DNA of 64,000 nucleotides from Butyrivibrio sp. NC3005 (GTDB lineage: Bacteria > Bacillota > Clostridia > Lachnospirales > Lachnospiraceae), in contig NZ_AUKC01000004.1 of NCBI RefSeq assembly GCF_000424545.1, positions 98,700 to 162,699 on the forward strand, in the 5' to 3' direction. Every line of letters starts with the position of its first letter. The first letter of the stretch is position 1. The position numbers and the translations under genes are program-made. Below the pieces are notes generated by a model, which was not told where the DNA came from, searched no databases, and worked only from the letters and a program-made list of their open reading frames with translations. Positions 34,435 to 43,006 of this stretch are shown here, piece after piece.

Positions 34435-35562
34435 ATGGCAAGAAAAGGTGAAAACATCTACAAAAGAAAGGATGGACGTTGGGAGGCCAGATATATTGTT
34501 GGCCGTTATGCAAACGGACGGGCAAAATACCGGTCTGTATATGCATGGAGTTACTTGGAAGTCAAGAAAAAACGTCAAGAAGAAATGCTCAAGATGGCAG
34601 ATATGAACTGTGAAGGTCAGCCAAAAGCGGGAACGGTTGCATCTGTCGCTAAAGCATGGATCAGGGACAGCATCCACAAATGGAAAAATTCTACAAAATG
34701 CCGCTATCAGGAAAAGCTGGACATCTATATTCTCCCGTATTTCGGAAAGCATGAATTTTCTGATATCAGCACAGCGGAAGTTGAATCCTTTATATCTATG
34801 ATTCAGACAGAAGGAATGCCAAGCAGAAAACCCGTTGGTGCAGGCACAGCAAGGTCTGTACTAACAGTTTTGAAGCAGATTCGGCTTCATGCTCTTAAAA
34901 TGGATTATCAGGTACGATATAACCCGGACTGTATTGTAGTTAGAACCCAAAAGGCAGAAATAGCAGTATTTTCCGAAGCAGAGGAGAAGAAACTTGTTGC
35001 TGAATTAAAAGCAAACACTGATGAGACAGCAGCAGGATTTCTCACCTGCCTGTTTACAGGCATCCGTATAGGTGAACTCTGTGCTCTTAACTGCAACAAT
35101 ATAGACTTGGATGATGGAGTGATTCATATCCGTGCCACCATGCAACGCCTTCCGGATGAAAGCGGAGGAGATAAAAAAACAAAGGTTACAATTGATAAGC
35201 CGAAAAGTGAATGCTCAATTCGGGATATACCTATAAATAAGGATTTATTAGAAGTGCTCTGCAGGTTCCATAAACCCGGAACATTTCTGCTGACTGGAGA
35301 TAAAGAGAAATTTATAGAGCCAAAGACTATGGAGAACCGTTTTAAGAGCATTCTTAAGAAATGCGGTCTGAAGCCAGTCGGTGTTCACAGCACCAGACAT
35401 ACATTTGCATCCCGGTGCATAGAGAGGGGAATGGACCCTAAGACCTTATCAGAGATCCTCGGACATGCAAATGTAGCTACCACGCTAAATACCTACGTCC
35501 ATAGCAACAAGAAGAGTAAAGAAGACGGAGTAAATATGCTCTCAGATTTATTCTGCGTATAG
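34435..35562 (+). CDS. Tyrosine recombinase, intact; predicted invertase of the polysaccharide promoter
   Basis: A 375-residue site-specific recombinase. The arm-binding AP2-like domain (MARKGENIYKRKDGRWEARY) is followed by a SAM-like core-binding domain and a complete catalytic domain: Arg in GIRIGELCAL near residue 210, HSTRHTFASR near 320, LGHANVATTLNTYVHS with the second His and the Tyr nucleophile near 355. The ATG follows a strong AGGAG. It is divergent from loaP, and the 450 bp between them holds the inverted repeat described here. No excisionase, phage or conjugative genes adjoin it, which favours a resident invertase over an integrase of a mobile element. Its N-terminus is closely similar to the dead recombinase at 11.8-13.1 kb. 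Confidence 0.85.
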   Translation: MARKGENIYKRKDGRWEARYIVGRYANGRAKYRSVYAWSYLEVKKKRQEEMLKMADMNCEGQPKAGTVASVAKAWIRDSIHKWKNSTKCRYQEKLDIYILPYFGKHEFSDISTAEVESFISMIQTEGMPSRKPVGAGTARSVLTVLKQIRLHALKMDYQVRYNPDCIVVRTQKAEIAVFSEAEEKKLVAELKANTDETAAGFLTCLFTGIRIGELCALNCNNIDLDDGVIHIRATMQRLPDESGGDKKTKVTIDKPKSECSIRDIPINKDLLEVLCRFHKPGTFLLTGDKEKFIEPKTMENRFKSILKKCGLKPVGVHSTRHTFASRCIERGMDPKTLSEILGHANVATTLNTYVHSNKKSKEDGVNMLSDLFCV

Positions 35563-35962
35563 AAAATGGTCAGAAGAGCCAGAAAAGCTTATAAATTCAG
35601 TATTTATCGACTCTGTTTATGAAAATAATAGTTTTACGAAGTCTATAAAAGAACATAAAAAGAGCAGGGCTATTATGATTATCACAAATCCCTGCTCTTG
35701 GTAGTTCACCGAAGATGGGCTGATTTATCCCCTTACTCCAATGAATCCTATGCTATTGTAAATATTAACTGCTTCCACTCCCTTACAATCTTTTTGATTG
35801 TTATACAAAATCTGCATTTCATCCACCTAAACAAGCACTCTTCCGCTTATTTACAGGCTTTTTCAACATCTCCTGTAGCAATTACTTAGACCAGATCGTT
35901 ACAAAAACACTTGACCACAACACCTACTGCTGCTAAAACTAAATGAATCAATCCCTGCATGT
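35563..35962. other. Intergenic stretch without a recognisable gene
   Basis: Apart from the hairpin at 35653-35699 I see no gene here. Several short frames are broken by stops and resemble nothing I know. The stretch probably holds the eroded 5' part of the TetR gene that ends at 36148. Confidence 0.4.
35653..35699 (-). terminator. Intrinsic terminator for leftward transcripts
   Basis: Ten-bp perfect stem AAGAGCAGGG (35660-35669) and CCCTGCTCTT (35690-35699). The T run (TTTTTATG) follows only in the leftward direction, so it would stop transcripts coming from the GT1 gene, not those of the recombinase. Confidence 0.65.
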
Positions 35963-36148
35963 ACTCGCACTATAGATGTTAGCAAGAATCCTTTCGTTAA
36001 TAAAACAGGAGACCTTGACCCCGACTACATCACCTCATTTAACATCGGAGCCATACGGAATATAATCTTCAAATGGGTTGACAAAGGAATGACCGATTCC
36101 TTAGATGATATAAAAAATACCATAGAAAAGTATCTAAGCAGGTATTAA
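35963..36148 (+). pseudogene. C-terminal tail of a TetR-family regulator
   Basis: A start-less frame of 61 codons, with SKNPFVNKTGDLDPDYITSF, then GAIRNIIFKWVDKGMTDSLD and IKNTIEKYLSRY. This is the usual end of TetR/AcrR ligand-binding domains. The DNA-binding N-terminus is missing. Its stop overlaps the stop of the convergent GT1 gene, which hints that it once regulated it. Confidence 0.6.
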
Positions 36149-37308
36149 TCCCTTTTTGCTATTTGCTCCAAAAAAGATTTTGCTTCATCAACTCCGCCGC
36201 ATTTTTTGAAACTTTCAGATATTCTATCTGCACATTCTTTATACTGTGGATTGCATATAATCTCAGTTAAAGAATCCAGAATATCATTTTCAGATATTGA
36301 ATTAAGCCTTACTCCTGCACCTAACTCTTTTGTTCTTTTGGCCACTGCATCCTGTTCAGACGTCTGCGGAAATAGCACTAAAGGCACACCAAAATATAAC
36401 CCTTCTGAAGCAGAATTCATACCGCAGTGAGTTACAAAAGCATCGGCTATAGATAAAACAGCCATTTGATCTACCGATTCATAGACTTGTATATTATCAG
36501 GAAGATTATCAAAGCGGTCATTATTTGTTCCCATAGAAATAATAATTTGCCAGTTTGTTTTGGCAAGAACTCTGATACAGTTTCGATAAAATTCTTTATT
36601 CTGGTTAACTGTACCCATTGATATGTATACTGTCTTATCTGCTATTTTTTTATAATTATTTATAATAGGTCTTATAGATGGGCCGATAAAATGATATCTG
36701 TCAGAAAATGTCTCAGCACAGGGTTGGAAATATTTAGAAGTATATACAATGGTATTGGTATCATTATCATTTTGCACAATATCTAATAAGCTATTTACCG
36801 GATATCCTTTATCCCGAAGGCGTTTCAACTGCTTATTTATACCAGGAAGTGCCATTAGCATTTTTAAAATATCCCATAAGCTTTCCTGCATATATTTAGC
36901 CGAGTATCGATTAAATGCAAACGTTGTTGTCGATGAAACATAAGGAATTTTATGTTTCATTGCCGCAAGTTTTCCCCAGAATGCCACAGAATCTGACACT
37001 ATTACATCTGGATTAATCTCCTTAATCATACGAGTACTCATCTCATCTAGTGCCAGAGTAGCTGATACGAGCATCTTGGTAGCAAATACCTTGTCTTTAC
37101 CAACTCTGTCAGCGTTATCCTTATCTTCCATCTCAAAATCGTATCCATCACAACCTATAAACGTTGCACCTGCACTTTCAATCTTTTCTCTGAACTCTTC
37201 AAATGAAAAATACCAGACTTTATGCCCCGCTTGTGTAAGATTTTTAACAAGTCCTAGAGTCGGATTAGTATGTCCGTGCGCCGGAATGCAAAACCATGCT
37301 ATTTTCAT
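36145..37308 (-). CDS. MGT-type GT1 glycosyltransferase
   Basis: A 387-residue GT-B enzyme of family GT1 (macrolide glycosyltransferase-like). N-terminus MKIAWFCIPAHGHTNPTLGL with the acceptor-site His; donor-site signature FVTHCGMNSASEGLYFGVPL and FPQTSEQDAVAKR. Such enzymes glucosylate small hydrophobic molecules such as macrolides or lipids with a UDP-sugar. The ATG follows GAAAGGCAGGAA. A TetR-type tail lies convergent to it, fitting a detoxification or resistance role, but the acceptor is unknown. Confidence 0.82.
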   Translation of the reverse strand: MKIAWFCIPAHGHTNPTLGLVKNLTQAGHKVWYFSFEEFREKIESAGATFIGCDGYDFEMEDKDNADRVGKDKVFATKMLVSATLALDEMSTRMIKEINPDVIVSDSVAFWGKLAAMKHKIPYVSSTTTFAFNRYSAKYMQESLWDILKMLMALPGINKQLKRLRDKGYPVNSLLDIVQNDNDTNTIVYTSKYFQPCAETFSDRYHFIGPSIRPIINNYKKIADKTVYISMGTVNQNKEFYRNCIRVLAKTNWQIIISMGTNNDRFDNLPDNIQVYESVDQMAVLSIADAFVTHCGMNSASEGLYFGVPLVLFPQTSEQDAVAKRTKELGAGVRLNSISENDILDSLTEIICNPQYKECADRISESFKKCGGVDEAKSFLEQIAKRD

Positions 37309-37332
37309 AGTGTATTATTCCTGCCTTTCCTG

Positions 37333-37668
37333 TTATTTCTTTAAGTATTTCTCAAAAGCCTTATATGCATCAATATGCACGTCCTTGAAAAACAGAAAAC
37401 ACCAGATAATAAAAGTTGGAATTGCCATATAGGCAGTAAAAAAATAAGAAAGAAATGTTCCTATCAGCATAACTGCAGACCATACAAAACACTGATTTCT
37501 TATGTCCCTTGAAATAGCAGCTCTGTCATACATAGCCTGTTCTTTTTCTGAAAACATATTAAAACCTGCAACAAACTTCGTTGCTCTTTCCTTGAATACT
37601 CCAAACAATAATCCTATTATTGCAAATGGTACTACAAGTACTCCGCACATCCACGCTCCAATATTCAT
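37333..37668 (-). CDS. DUF3784 small membrane protein
   Basis: A 111-residue protein with three hydrophobic segments (about residues 4-24, 62-80, 80-97) and the DUF3784 motif FVAGFNMFSEKEQAMYDRAA between the first and second. GAAAGGATG precedes the ATG. The family's function is unknown. It lies 25 bp upstream of the GT1 gene, probably in the same transcript. Confidence 0.75.
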   Translation of the reverse strand: MNIGAWMCGVLVVPFAIIGLLFGVFKERATKFVAGFNMFSEKEQAMYDRAAISRDIRNQCFVWSAVMLIGTFLSYFFTAYMAIPTFIIWCFLFFKDVHIDAYKAFEKYLKK

Positions 37669-37729
37669 AACTTCATCCTTTCTACTATTTGTGAATCACT
37701 ATAAATGTCTTGTCTTTCTCTATACTTCT

Positions 37730-38770
37730 TTATTTTTTTAACAAATCTAGTATAGCTGCTATTATTGGAGTTATATATGCTACAACTGCTAAGATTGTGC
37801 TAATTACTGCAATTATCTTAATAAGCATCTGACTCTTAACTGATAATTCAATATTCTTACCATCCTCTGTTTTTCTGAACGTAAATAGTTTGAAACATGC
37901 TTTGCTTATCAAGCCCCATACCCCATATAAAATTACCAATACATAATAACAAAAGACTAAACATGCTATTAAAAGCATAGCCGTCATAAATAAATAAAAG
38001 CGTACTGAAACTGTCTTATAATTGTTATAAGTATCATTATAGCGAGTAAAACACTCCATAAATAAGAGAAATGACGTTAAAAGAGCAATCATAGAAAAAG
38101 CCATATTAATAAGAAAATACGGTAACTTCTTAAATAACGATTGATTAAGCATTAATAATGGAGTCATCCCAATAGCCAAAAATATAGCCACTGTATTTGT
38201 AGTTAATTGACCGCTTTTATCTCTGCTTATCAAAAGTGAAAGTACCGAGCATACAAGAAATGCTGCAGCAATTACGACAATTATAAACTTTAGATTAGTA
38301 AAAAGATTAGTTTTAAAAAAGCTGTAAATATCTCCAGGAGAAAGATTATATGATAATTGATTTATCAGTTTTTGAGCTTCTTTTCCATCTAGTTTTGTAG
38401 TAACTACAAGTTTTCCCTTTTGAATTTCTTCATTCATAACACTATGTTTCTTAAGAAGCTGTATTATATCATCATAATCACCTTCTATACGAATATCATG
38501 ATCATTGTAATTATATGTTTTGACATCTATAGATTTATTCCCTGTGCTATCATCGGTTTTAACCTCAAGGTAAAATGTTCCTTCATTATATCCATTGACT
38601 TCGATTTCTATAGCAAGATGATCCTGTACAAAATCCTTCGGTTCTAACTTTTTGACTATCTTAGTAATATATCCATATACGAATTTATCAAACTCAGTTT
38701 GAGTTGCTTCATTACCATTAGAACCTAACTGAATATTTTCTGTGTTATTATCAGGCAATACCATATCCAT
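37730..38770 (-). CDS. Membrane protein with an N-terminal soluble domain, unknown
   Basis: A 346-residue protein. Residues 1-155 are charged and soluble (VYGYITKIVKKLEPKDFVQD, then YDDIIQLLKKHSVM), followed by about five hydrophobic helices (FIIVVIAAAFLVCSVLSLLI, then TVAIFLAIGMTPLLM and others to the C-terminus). GGGAGG precedes the start. I do not recognise the family. It may act with the DUF3784 protein downstream. Confidence 0.6.
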   Translation of the reverse strand: MDMVLPDNNTENIQLGSNGNEATQTEFDKFVYGYITKIVKKLEPKDFVQDHLAIEIEVNGYNEGTFYLEVKTDDSTGNKSIDVKTYNYNDHDIRIEGDYDDIIQLLKKHSVMNEEIQKGKLVVTTKLDGKEAQKLINQLSYNLSPGDIYSFFKTNLFTNLKFIIVVIAAAFLVCSVLSLLISRDKSGQLTTNTVAIFLAIGMTPLLMLNQSLFKKLPYFLINMAFSMIALLTSFLLFMECFTRYNDTYNNYKTVSVRFYLFMTAMLLIACLVFCYYVLVILYGVWGLISKACFKLFTFRKTEDGKNIELSVKSQMLIKIIAVISTILAVVAYITPIIAAILDLLKK

Positions 38771-38885
38771 TTCATAGTCCTCCCATTAAATACCAATATA
38801 ATTGCACTACAAAACGCAAAAAACAATTAATTATAGCTCACCAATTATTTCTCTGCTTTGAATCAAGCTTTGAATATACAGTATT

Positions 38886-39026
38886 TCATAATCTAACCCT
38901 CATCGCCCTTCGTAATTTATATTTAGAATCTTTAGATTTGTTATATAACAATGCAAATACTATTGTAAGCACAAATTCAAATACTATAATTGACAAATTA
39001 AGCTTTAGAGAACGATCAATCTTCAA
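38886..39026 (-). other. Possible 46-residue single-helix membrane peptide
   Basis: A frame from a TTG that overlaps the TGA of the MBL-fold gene (TTGA) encodes one hydrophobic helix (LSIIVFEFVLTIVFALLYNK) and a basic tail (KYKLRRAMRVRL). The overlap would allow coupled translation. Equally it could be a gene remnant. Confidence 0.3.
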
Positions 39027-39841
39027 ATATTAATTCGTAATCCCACTTGCAATTGCTCAATCTTATCTCCAAGTTTCTCTTTCAATATGGCAAAGGCTCT
39101 TTCTTTGGTACAATGTCCGGTGCAGACATAATCAATTGCACTAGCTTTAATACTATCAGCAACTTCTTCAATCACTGCGTCACTTTTATTGAACAGATGG
39201 AACCCACCTATATATCCATATACTTTTTTGTCAGGAAGAGCTTTTTTAACTTCATTTATGATATTAACCACACCACCGTGAGAACAAGAATTAATAATAA
39301 GCAATCCCTTATCAGTTTCCAGAACCAGACTTTGCTCATGAGAAAAATCATCAGGCATCCAGCCTTTTTTCGTATGCCTATACATTTTTTCGTTTTTGCC
39401 TATCTTAGAAAGATTCTTTGTACTATGAGGAATTAAATATATGCCTTCACTTATCTGATAATTACCAGAAACCCTTTCGATTCTGTCATTATATTCATCG
39501 AGCATTCTTTTAGGTATTCCGATGTATTTTTTGAAAAATAAGCTTTTAACATAACAATCAGCATCCACTGTATCCCTTACATATAATTTAGCTTTTGAAT
39601 TGTTATCAAGAAATGCAGGTATTCCATTTGCATGGTCATAGTGTGCATGGCTTAAAACTGCAAAATCTATCGTCTCTATGTTTTCTCCCAATTCTTTCAA
39701 GTTTTTCAAGAATAAATCTGAAGATCCTGCATCCACTAAAATATTCTTATCACCATATTTTATTAAAAGGCATAGCCCCCATTCTCCAGAAAGCGTTTCA
39801 TTCGATTTATTATCTATTATTACTACTATTTCTGTTTTCAT
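39023..39841 (-). CDS. Metallo-beta-lactamase-fold hydrolase
   Basis: About 272 residues from the ATG at 39841, with AGAGGGG upstream. The metal site HAHYDHANG is near residue 67, preceded by NILVDAGSSDLFLKNL and followed by LLIINSCSHGGVVNII and VCTGHCTKE, which supply the other ligands. Proteins of this subgroup resemble 7,8-dihydropterin-6-methyl-4-(beta-D-ribofuranosyl)aminobenzene-5'-phosphate synthase-like hydrolases, but their substrates are mostly unknown. Cytosolic. Confidence 0.8.
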   Translation of the reverse strand: MKTEIVVIIDNKSNETLSGEWGLCLLIKYGDKNILVDAGSSDLFLKNLKELGENIETIDFAVLSHAHYDHANGIPAFLDNNSKAKLYVRDTVDADCYVKSLFFKKYIGIPKRMLDEYNDRIERVSGNYQISEGIYLIPHSTKNLSKIGKNEKMYRHTKKGWMPDDFSHEQSLVLETDKGLLIINSCSHGGVVNIINEVKKALPDKKVYGYIGGFHLFNKSDAVIEEVADSIKASAIDYVCTGHCTKERAFAILKEKLGDKIEQLQVGLRINI

Positions 39842-39926
39842 GAGCACCCCTCTATCTAATTATTATCCAAAGAATTTAAAAAAATAATAGTTTCCCTCTT
39901 CAACTACATTTTATAGATATCACTGA

Positions 39927-40085
39927 TTTATATTATACCTAATCTATGCTATTCAAGGAATACAAAAAACAAAACCAATCTATAATATCCATATTGAAGA
40001 AGATATGCTTGTAAGGTATAATTTACAGGATATGAAAATTCTCCCACTAAAAATTTATAATTTGAAAAACTTAATAGAAAGGTGA
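39927..40085 (+). pseudogene. C-terminal tail of an unidentified gene
   Basis: A start-less frame reads KTKPIYNIHIEEDMLVRYNL, then KILPLKIYNLKNLIER and a TGA. It ends inside the ribosome-site region of the next gene (GAAAGGTGA). No family recognised. Nothing else is seen in 39848-40100. Confidence 0.3.
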
Positions 40086-40100
40086 AAGTTTCAACGTCAT

Positions 40101-41612
40101 ATGGTTAAAAAAAATAACAAAAAAACAAACATCTTAGTGATTGGAATTTTTTTACTATTTGCTTTTTCATTGATACCAATTTTATACGTATCTCAATATG
40201 ATTTTGCAACAGGTGATGATTATGCATTTGGAGCATATGCACATTTGGCATTTCAGAATTCACATAGTATCATAGCCGCAATAAAAGCCTCAGCACAGCA
40301 TACAGCAGATATTTACTATACTTGGCAAGGAACATGGTTATCATGTTTTTTATTTGGATTACATCCGGAAGTTTTTAATGATAGAGCTTATGTTGTGGTT
40401 CCTTGGATAATGCTATTTATAATGTCATCTTCGTTATGGCATTTTTGTAATCATTTTTTTATAAAAAATCTATGTATAGAAAAAAACACAGGTATTATTC
40501 TTACTATATTTATTCTATCTAGTATGATTCAATTGCTTCCATCTAAGCCATTCGGTATTTTTTGGTTTAATGGTGCTTTACACTATACTGTCCCGTATTC
40601 ATTGATGCTTCTTTCATTAGTAAGTGCCAGTAAATATTTAAAGTCTGCCCATAAAAAAGACTTAATTATATTATCATTTCTAATGTTGGCTCTTGGAGGT
40701 ATGAGTTATCCAGCTGCATTAGCAGCACCAGTAGGAATATGTTTGATACTTCTTTTTCGCCGTATTAGCCATAGAAGATATGCCCAAAAGAAAGATTGTA
40801 CTTTATTAGTACCATTGATTCTAGAATTAATTGGTTTAGTAATCAGTGCATTAGCACCGGGAAATAAAGTTAGAGGCGGAGAAAAATTTGGTTTTTCTTT
40901 TTCTACTGTTATTTATACGATTTGGCAAAGTTTTGTACAATGCGTAACACATACATTGCGCTATTTAAAAGAAGAACATTTTATCATTGCTATATTATTT
41001 GCATCGGTACTTTTATTTATTTTTTTATATAAAAAGCCAGAAGAGACACCTCGAGAAAAACTTTTCAAAAATCCGCTTTTATTTATATTATTTGTTTTTT
41101 TATGGGACACATGTGTATATGCACCAGAAATATATGCAGGAGTAAGTGTAAGTGAAGGCGTGGATAATACATATTTTTTCTCTTTTGTAATTTCGATTTT
41201 TTCAATTGTAATATATACAATGGGCTGGCTAATGGAATCAACTAAAATATTGAGCAAAGAAAAATATTATATAAATTCATTTACAAAAGCAACTGCCTTT
41301 TTACTTATTTGCATAACTGTTTTTGTATGTAGACATCCCTTAAAATATTCTACAGCATATATTTGTTATGATTTTGTTACAAGTGGAAATGCTCAGGATT
41401 TTAAAAATGAATTATTATTACAACAAAAACTTTTAAGTGGTGACGAAAAAACACTAGTTTTGCCATCAACTAATGGCCGTAATGGTCCTATTATAAATAT
41501 GTCAGTTACACCAGATTCTAATTCATGGAACAGTCGGGTAATAGCTAGATTTTATGGAAAAGATTCTGTAACTGGTTTAGCTGCCGATGATTGGCATAAA
41601 ATATACGATTGA
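40101..41612 (+). CDS. DUF6056 family polytopic membrane protein
   Basis: A 503-residue protein with about ten hydrophobic helices. After the first helix the extracytoplasmic loop reads QYDFATGDDYAFGAYAHLAF, and later FWFNGALHYTVPYSLMLLS. An acidic GDD motif in the first outer loop and the helix pattern recall GT-C glycosyltransferases, and DUF6056 proteins are assigned to that type by fold. No lipid substrate is evident. A GAAAGGTG lies about 15 bases upstream of the ATG. It stands alone on the plus strand between leftward genes and ends in a long hairpin. Confidence 0.7.
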   Translation: MVKKNNKKTNILVIGIFLLFAFSLIPILYVSQYDFATGDDYAFGAYAHLAFQNSHSIIAAIKASAQHTADIYYTWQGTWLSCFLFGLHPEVFNDRAYVVVPWIMLFIMSSSLWHFCNHFFIKNLCIEKNTGIILTIFILSSMIQLLPSKPFGIFWFNGALHYTVPYSLMLLSLVSASKYLKSAHKKDLIILSFLMLALGGMSYPAALAAPVGICLILLFRRISHRRYAQKKDCTLLVPLILELIGLVISALAPGNKVRGGEKFGFSFSTVIYTIWQSFVQCVTHTLRYLKEEHFIIAILFASVLLFIFLYKKPEETPREKLFKNPLLFILFVFLWDTCVYAPEIYAGVSVSEGVDNTYFFSFVISIFSIVIYTMGWLMESTKILSKEKYYINSFTKATAFLLICITVFVCRHPLKYSTAYICYDFVTSGNAQDFKNELLLQQKLLSGDEKTLVLPSTNGRNGPIINMSVTPDSNSWNSRVIARFYGKDSVTGLAADDWHKIYD

Positions 41613-41619
41613 GTAATCT

Positions 41620-41678
41620 TGAAAAGCAGTATTCTTGCTAAGATTTAAGATAATCATCAGCAAGAATATTGCTTTTCA
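41620..41678 (+). terminator. Long hairpin after the DUF6056 gene
   Basis: Twenty-base arms at 41620-41639 and 41659-41678 (TGAAAAGCAGTATTCTTGCT and its complement with one G-T pair), 7 bp after the stop. There is no strong T run, so it may act as a weak or RNA-stabilising terminator. Confidence 0.5.
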
Positions 41679-41721
41679 GAACAAAACATATCTGACAACA
41701 AATTTTAATTTGGTACATTTA

Positions 41722-41744
41722 CTTGTTTTCCTGATGAAAACAAG
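41722..41744. other. Short perfect hairpin
   Basis: CTTGTTTTC (41722-41730) and GAAAACAAG (41736-41744) form a perfect 9-bp stem with a 5-base loop. Function unknown; part of the hairpin-rich gap 41613-41979. Confidence 0.4.
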
Positions 41745-41771
41745 AACCTATACTTATTGTTTTATGTAATC

Positions 41772-41824
41772 CGTTTTGCTGTTTGTATATTTCGTCGCAG
41801 ACACGCTTTCGCTTGATTATAAAC
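41772..41824. repeat. Dispersed intergenic repeat, copy 1
   Basis: CGTTTTGCTGTTTGTATATT, then TCGTCGCAGACACGCTTTC and ATAAAC. It matches 53142-53193 at nearly every base. The copy continues directly into the palindrome at 41818-41875. Confidence 0.6.
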
Positions 41825-41875
41825 GTAATGGTACATAAGGTTCTAAAATACAGAACCTAAGTACCAACGTTTATA
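41818..41875. repeat. Large imperfect palindrome
   Basis: Nested pairs TATAAACGT/ACGTTTATA (41818-41826 with 41867-41875), GGTAC/GTACC and AGGTTCT/AGAACCT form one long stem. No coding frame crosses it. With the adjoining dispersed repeat it may be a small non-autonomous mobile element. Confidence 0.5.
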
Positions 41876-41979
41876 TACAGTTCTGCTCATGAAATATTAC
41901 AAGCCAGCAAAACTCATTTATCAAATATAAGTAACAATAAAGTATAGATTATTAAATTGTATTGTTAAATATTCTAAGA

Positions 41980-42747
41980 CTACACTTCCATTTCCATAAA
42001 TTCATCTATCACTTTGAGCACCGGTATTGAATACTCTTTTTCTCCAAAAAGCCACTGCTCATGCTGCATATTAAATTCCCTTATATCAGGATTATGAAAA
42101 TACTTTTTATATCGTTTCAAATACTTCTCACCCATTTTATTAGCGTAGATAAAATGAGCTTTAGTATGCTCTACACTTATATCATCTTCAAGATGAGTAA
42201 GAAGATCTGAATAGTACTCATTTTTAATAGACTCCGGATTAAACTTAGAGAAACAGTTCATAAACTTCTCAGCAGTCTCTTCACTCATTTTTAAAAAATT
42301 CTTTAACTTATTCTTAGTCTTATTCCTTTTCTTATCGCTTTTGGTAAAACTTGTAAGAAGTGGTACTACCAGCATTGATTGAAGCTTTGCTGCAACTATT
42401 CCGCTTTGATCAAGGTCAGGGCTTCCAAAAATGGCATGATCAAGGTGTACTTTTTTACGCATAACAAGCTGACCTACAAAACTTGAACCAAGAGATGAAC
42501 CTATCGCACCGTGAAGCCTTCCATCATGTTTCTCGATTATATACTTTTCAATCTTTTTGGTAACTGTAATCATATCTGGAAATATAACATCACTTCCATC
42601 AAAGCCATCATAGTTTACACAAATAAGATGGTACTTCTCAGATAAGTCATCAATAACAGTTCCAAAGTTAGTCTGATAGTCACAACACGTTCCTGGAAGT
42701 AGCATAAGCGTCTTTCCTGACATGTTCCCAATTTCATCAAATTGCAT
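41980..42747 (-). CDS. Alpha/beta hydrolase
   Basis: A 255-residue alpha/beta hydrolase. LMLLPGTCCDYQTNFGTVID forms the oxyanion strand and loop, GAIGSSLGSSF is the nucleophile elbow with the serine near residue 86, and the C-terminal histidine is probably in MQHEQWL. The ATG follows AGAGGAAC. No lid or signal sequence is clear. The substrate is unknown. It stands alone, bounded by terminators. Confidence 0.75.
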   Translation of the reverse strand: MQFDEIGNMSGKTLMLLPGTCCDYQTNFGTVIDDLSEKYHLICVNYDGFDGSDVIFPDMITVTKKIEKYIIEKHDGRLHGAIGSSLGSSFVGQLVMRKKVHLDHAIFGSPDLDQSGIVAAKLQSMLVVPLLTSFTKSDKKRNKTKNKLKNFLKMSEETAEKFMNCFSKFNPESIKNEYYSDLLTHLEDDISVEHTKAHFIYANKMGEKYLKRYKKYFHNPDIREFNMQHEQWLFGEKEYSIPVLKVIDEFMEMEV

Positions 42748-42883
42748 TTTATTAGTTCCTCTTTCTATGACATATGTACTTGTTTTTCATAACACAACCA
42801 CTATGTTTCATAATACTACTTATTGTTAGTTTTGGCTAACTTTTCCATTTATTTTTTTATTTAATGTAATATCAGACTTCACC

Positions 42884-42920
42884 AAAAAAGCCAGTCACTT
42901 TGTCGGAGACTGGCTTTTTT
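42884..42920. terminator. Bidirectional intrinsic terminator
   Basis: Perfect 13-bp arms AAAAAAGCCAGTC (42884-42896) and GACTGGCTTTTTT (42908-42920). T runs lie on both strands. It ends the histidine phosphatase transcript before the alpha/beta hydrolase gene. Confidence 0.85.
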
Positions 42921-43006
42921 TATATTCCTCAAATTTTCTCAATACTTGTATTATGGCAAAAATTTTCCTGAAGAAAGATACAATCTATAGTCCGTTTTAC
43001 TATATT

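Noticed and set aside
34435..35562. Integrase of an integrative mobile element
   Set aside because: No excisionase, relaxase, phage gene or tRNA target adjoins it, and no direct att repeats were found. An invertase role fits better, though it is not proven.
35653..35699. Terminator of the recombinase gene
   Set aside because: The T run follows only on the leftward strand, so it does not terminate rightward transcripts.
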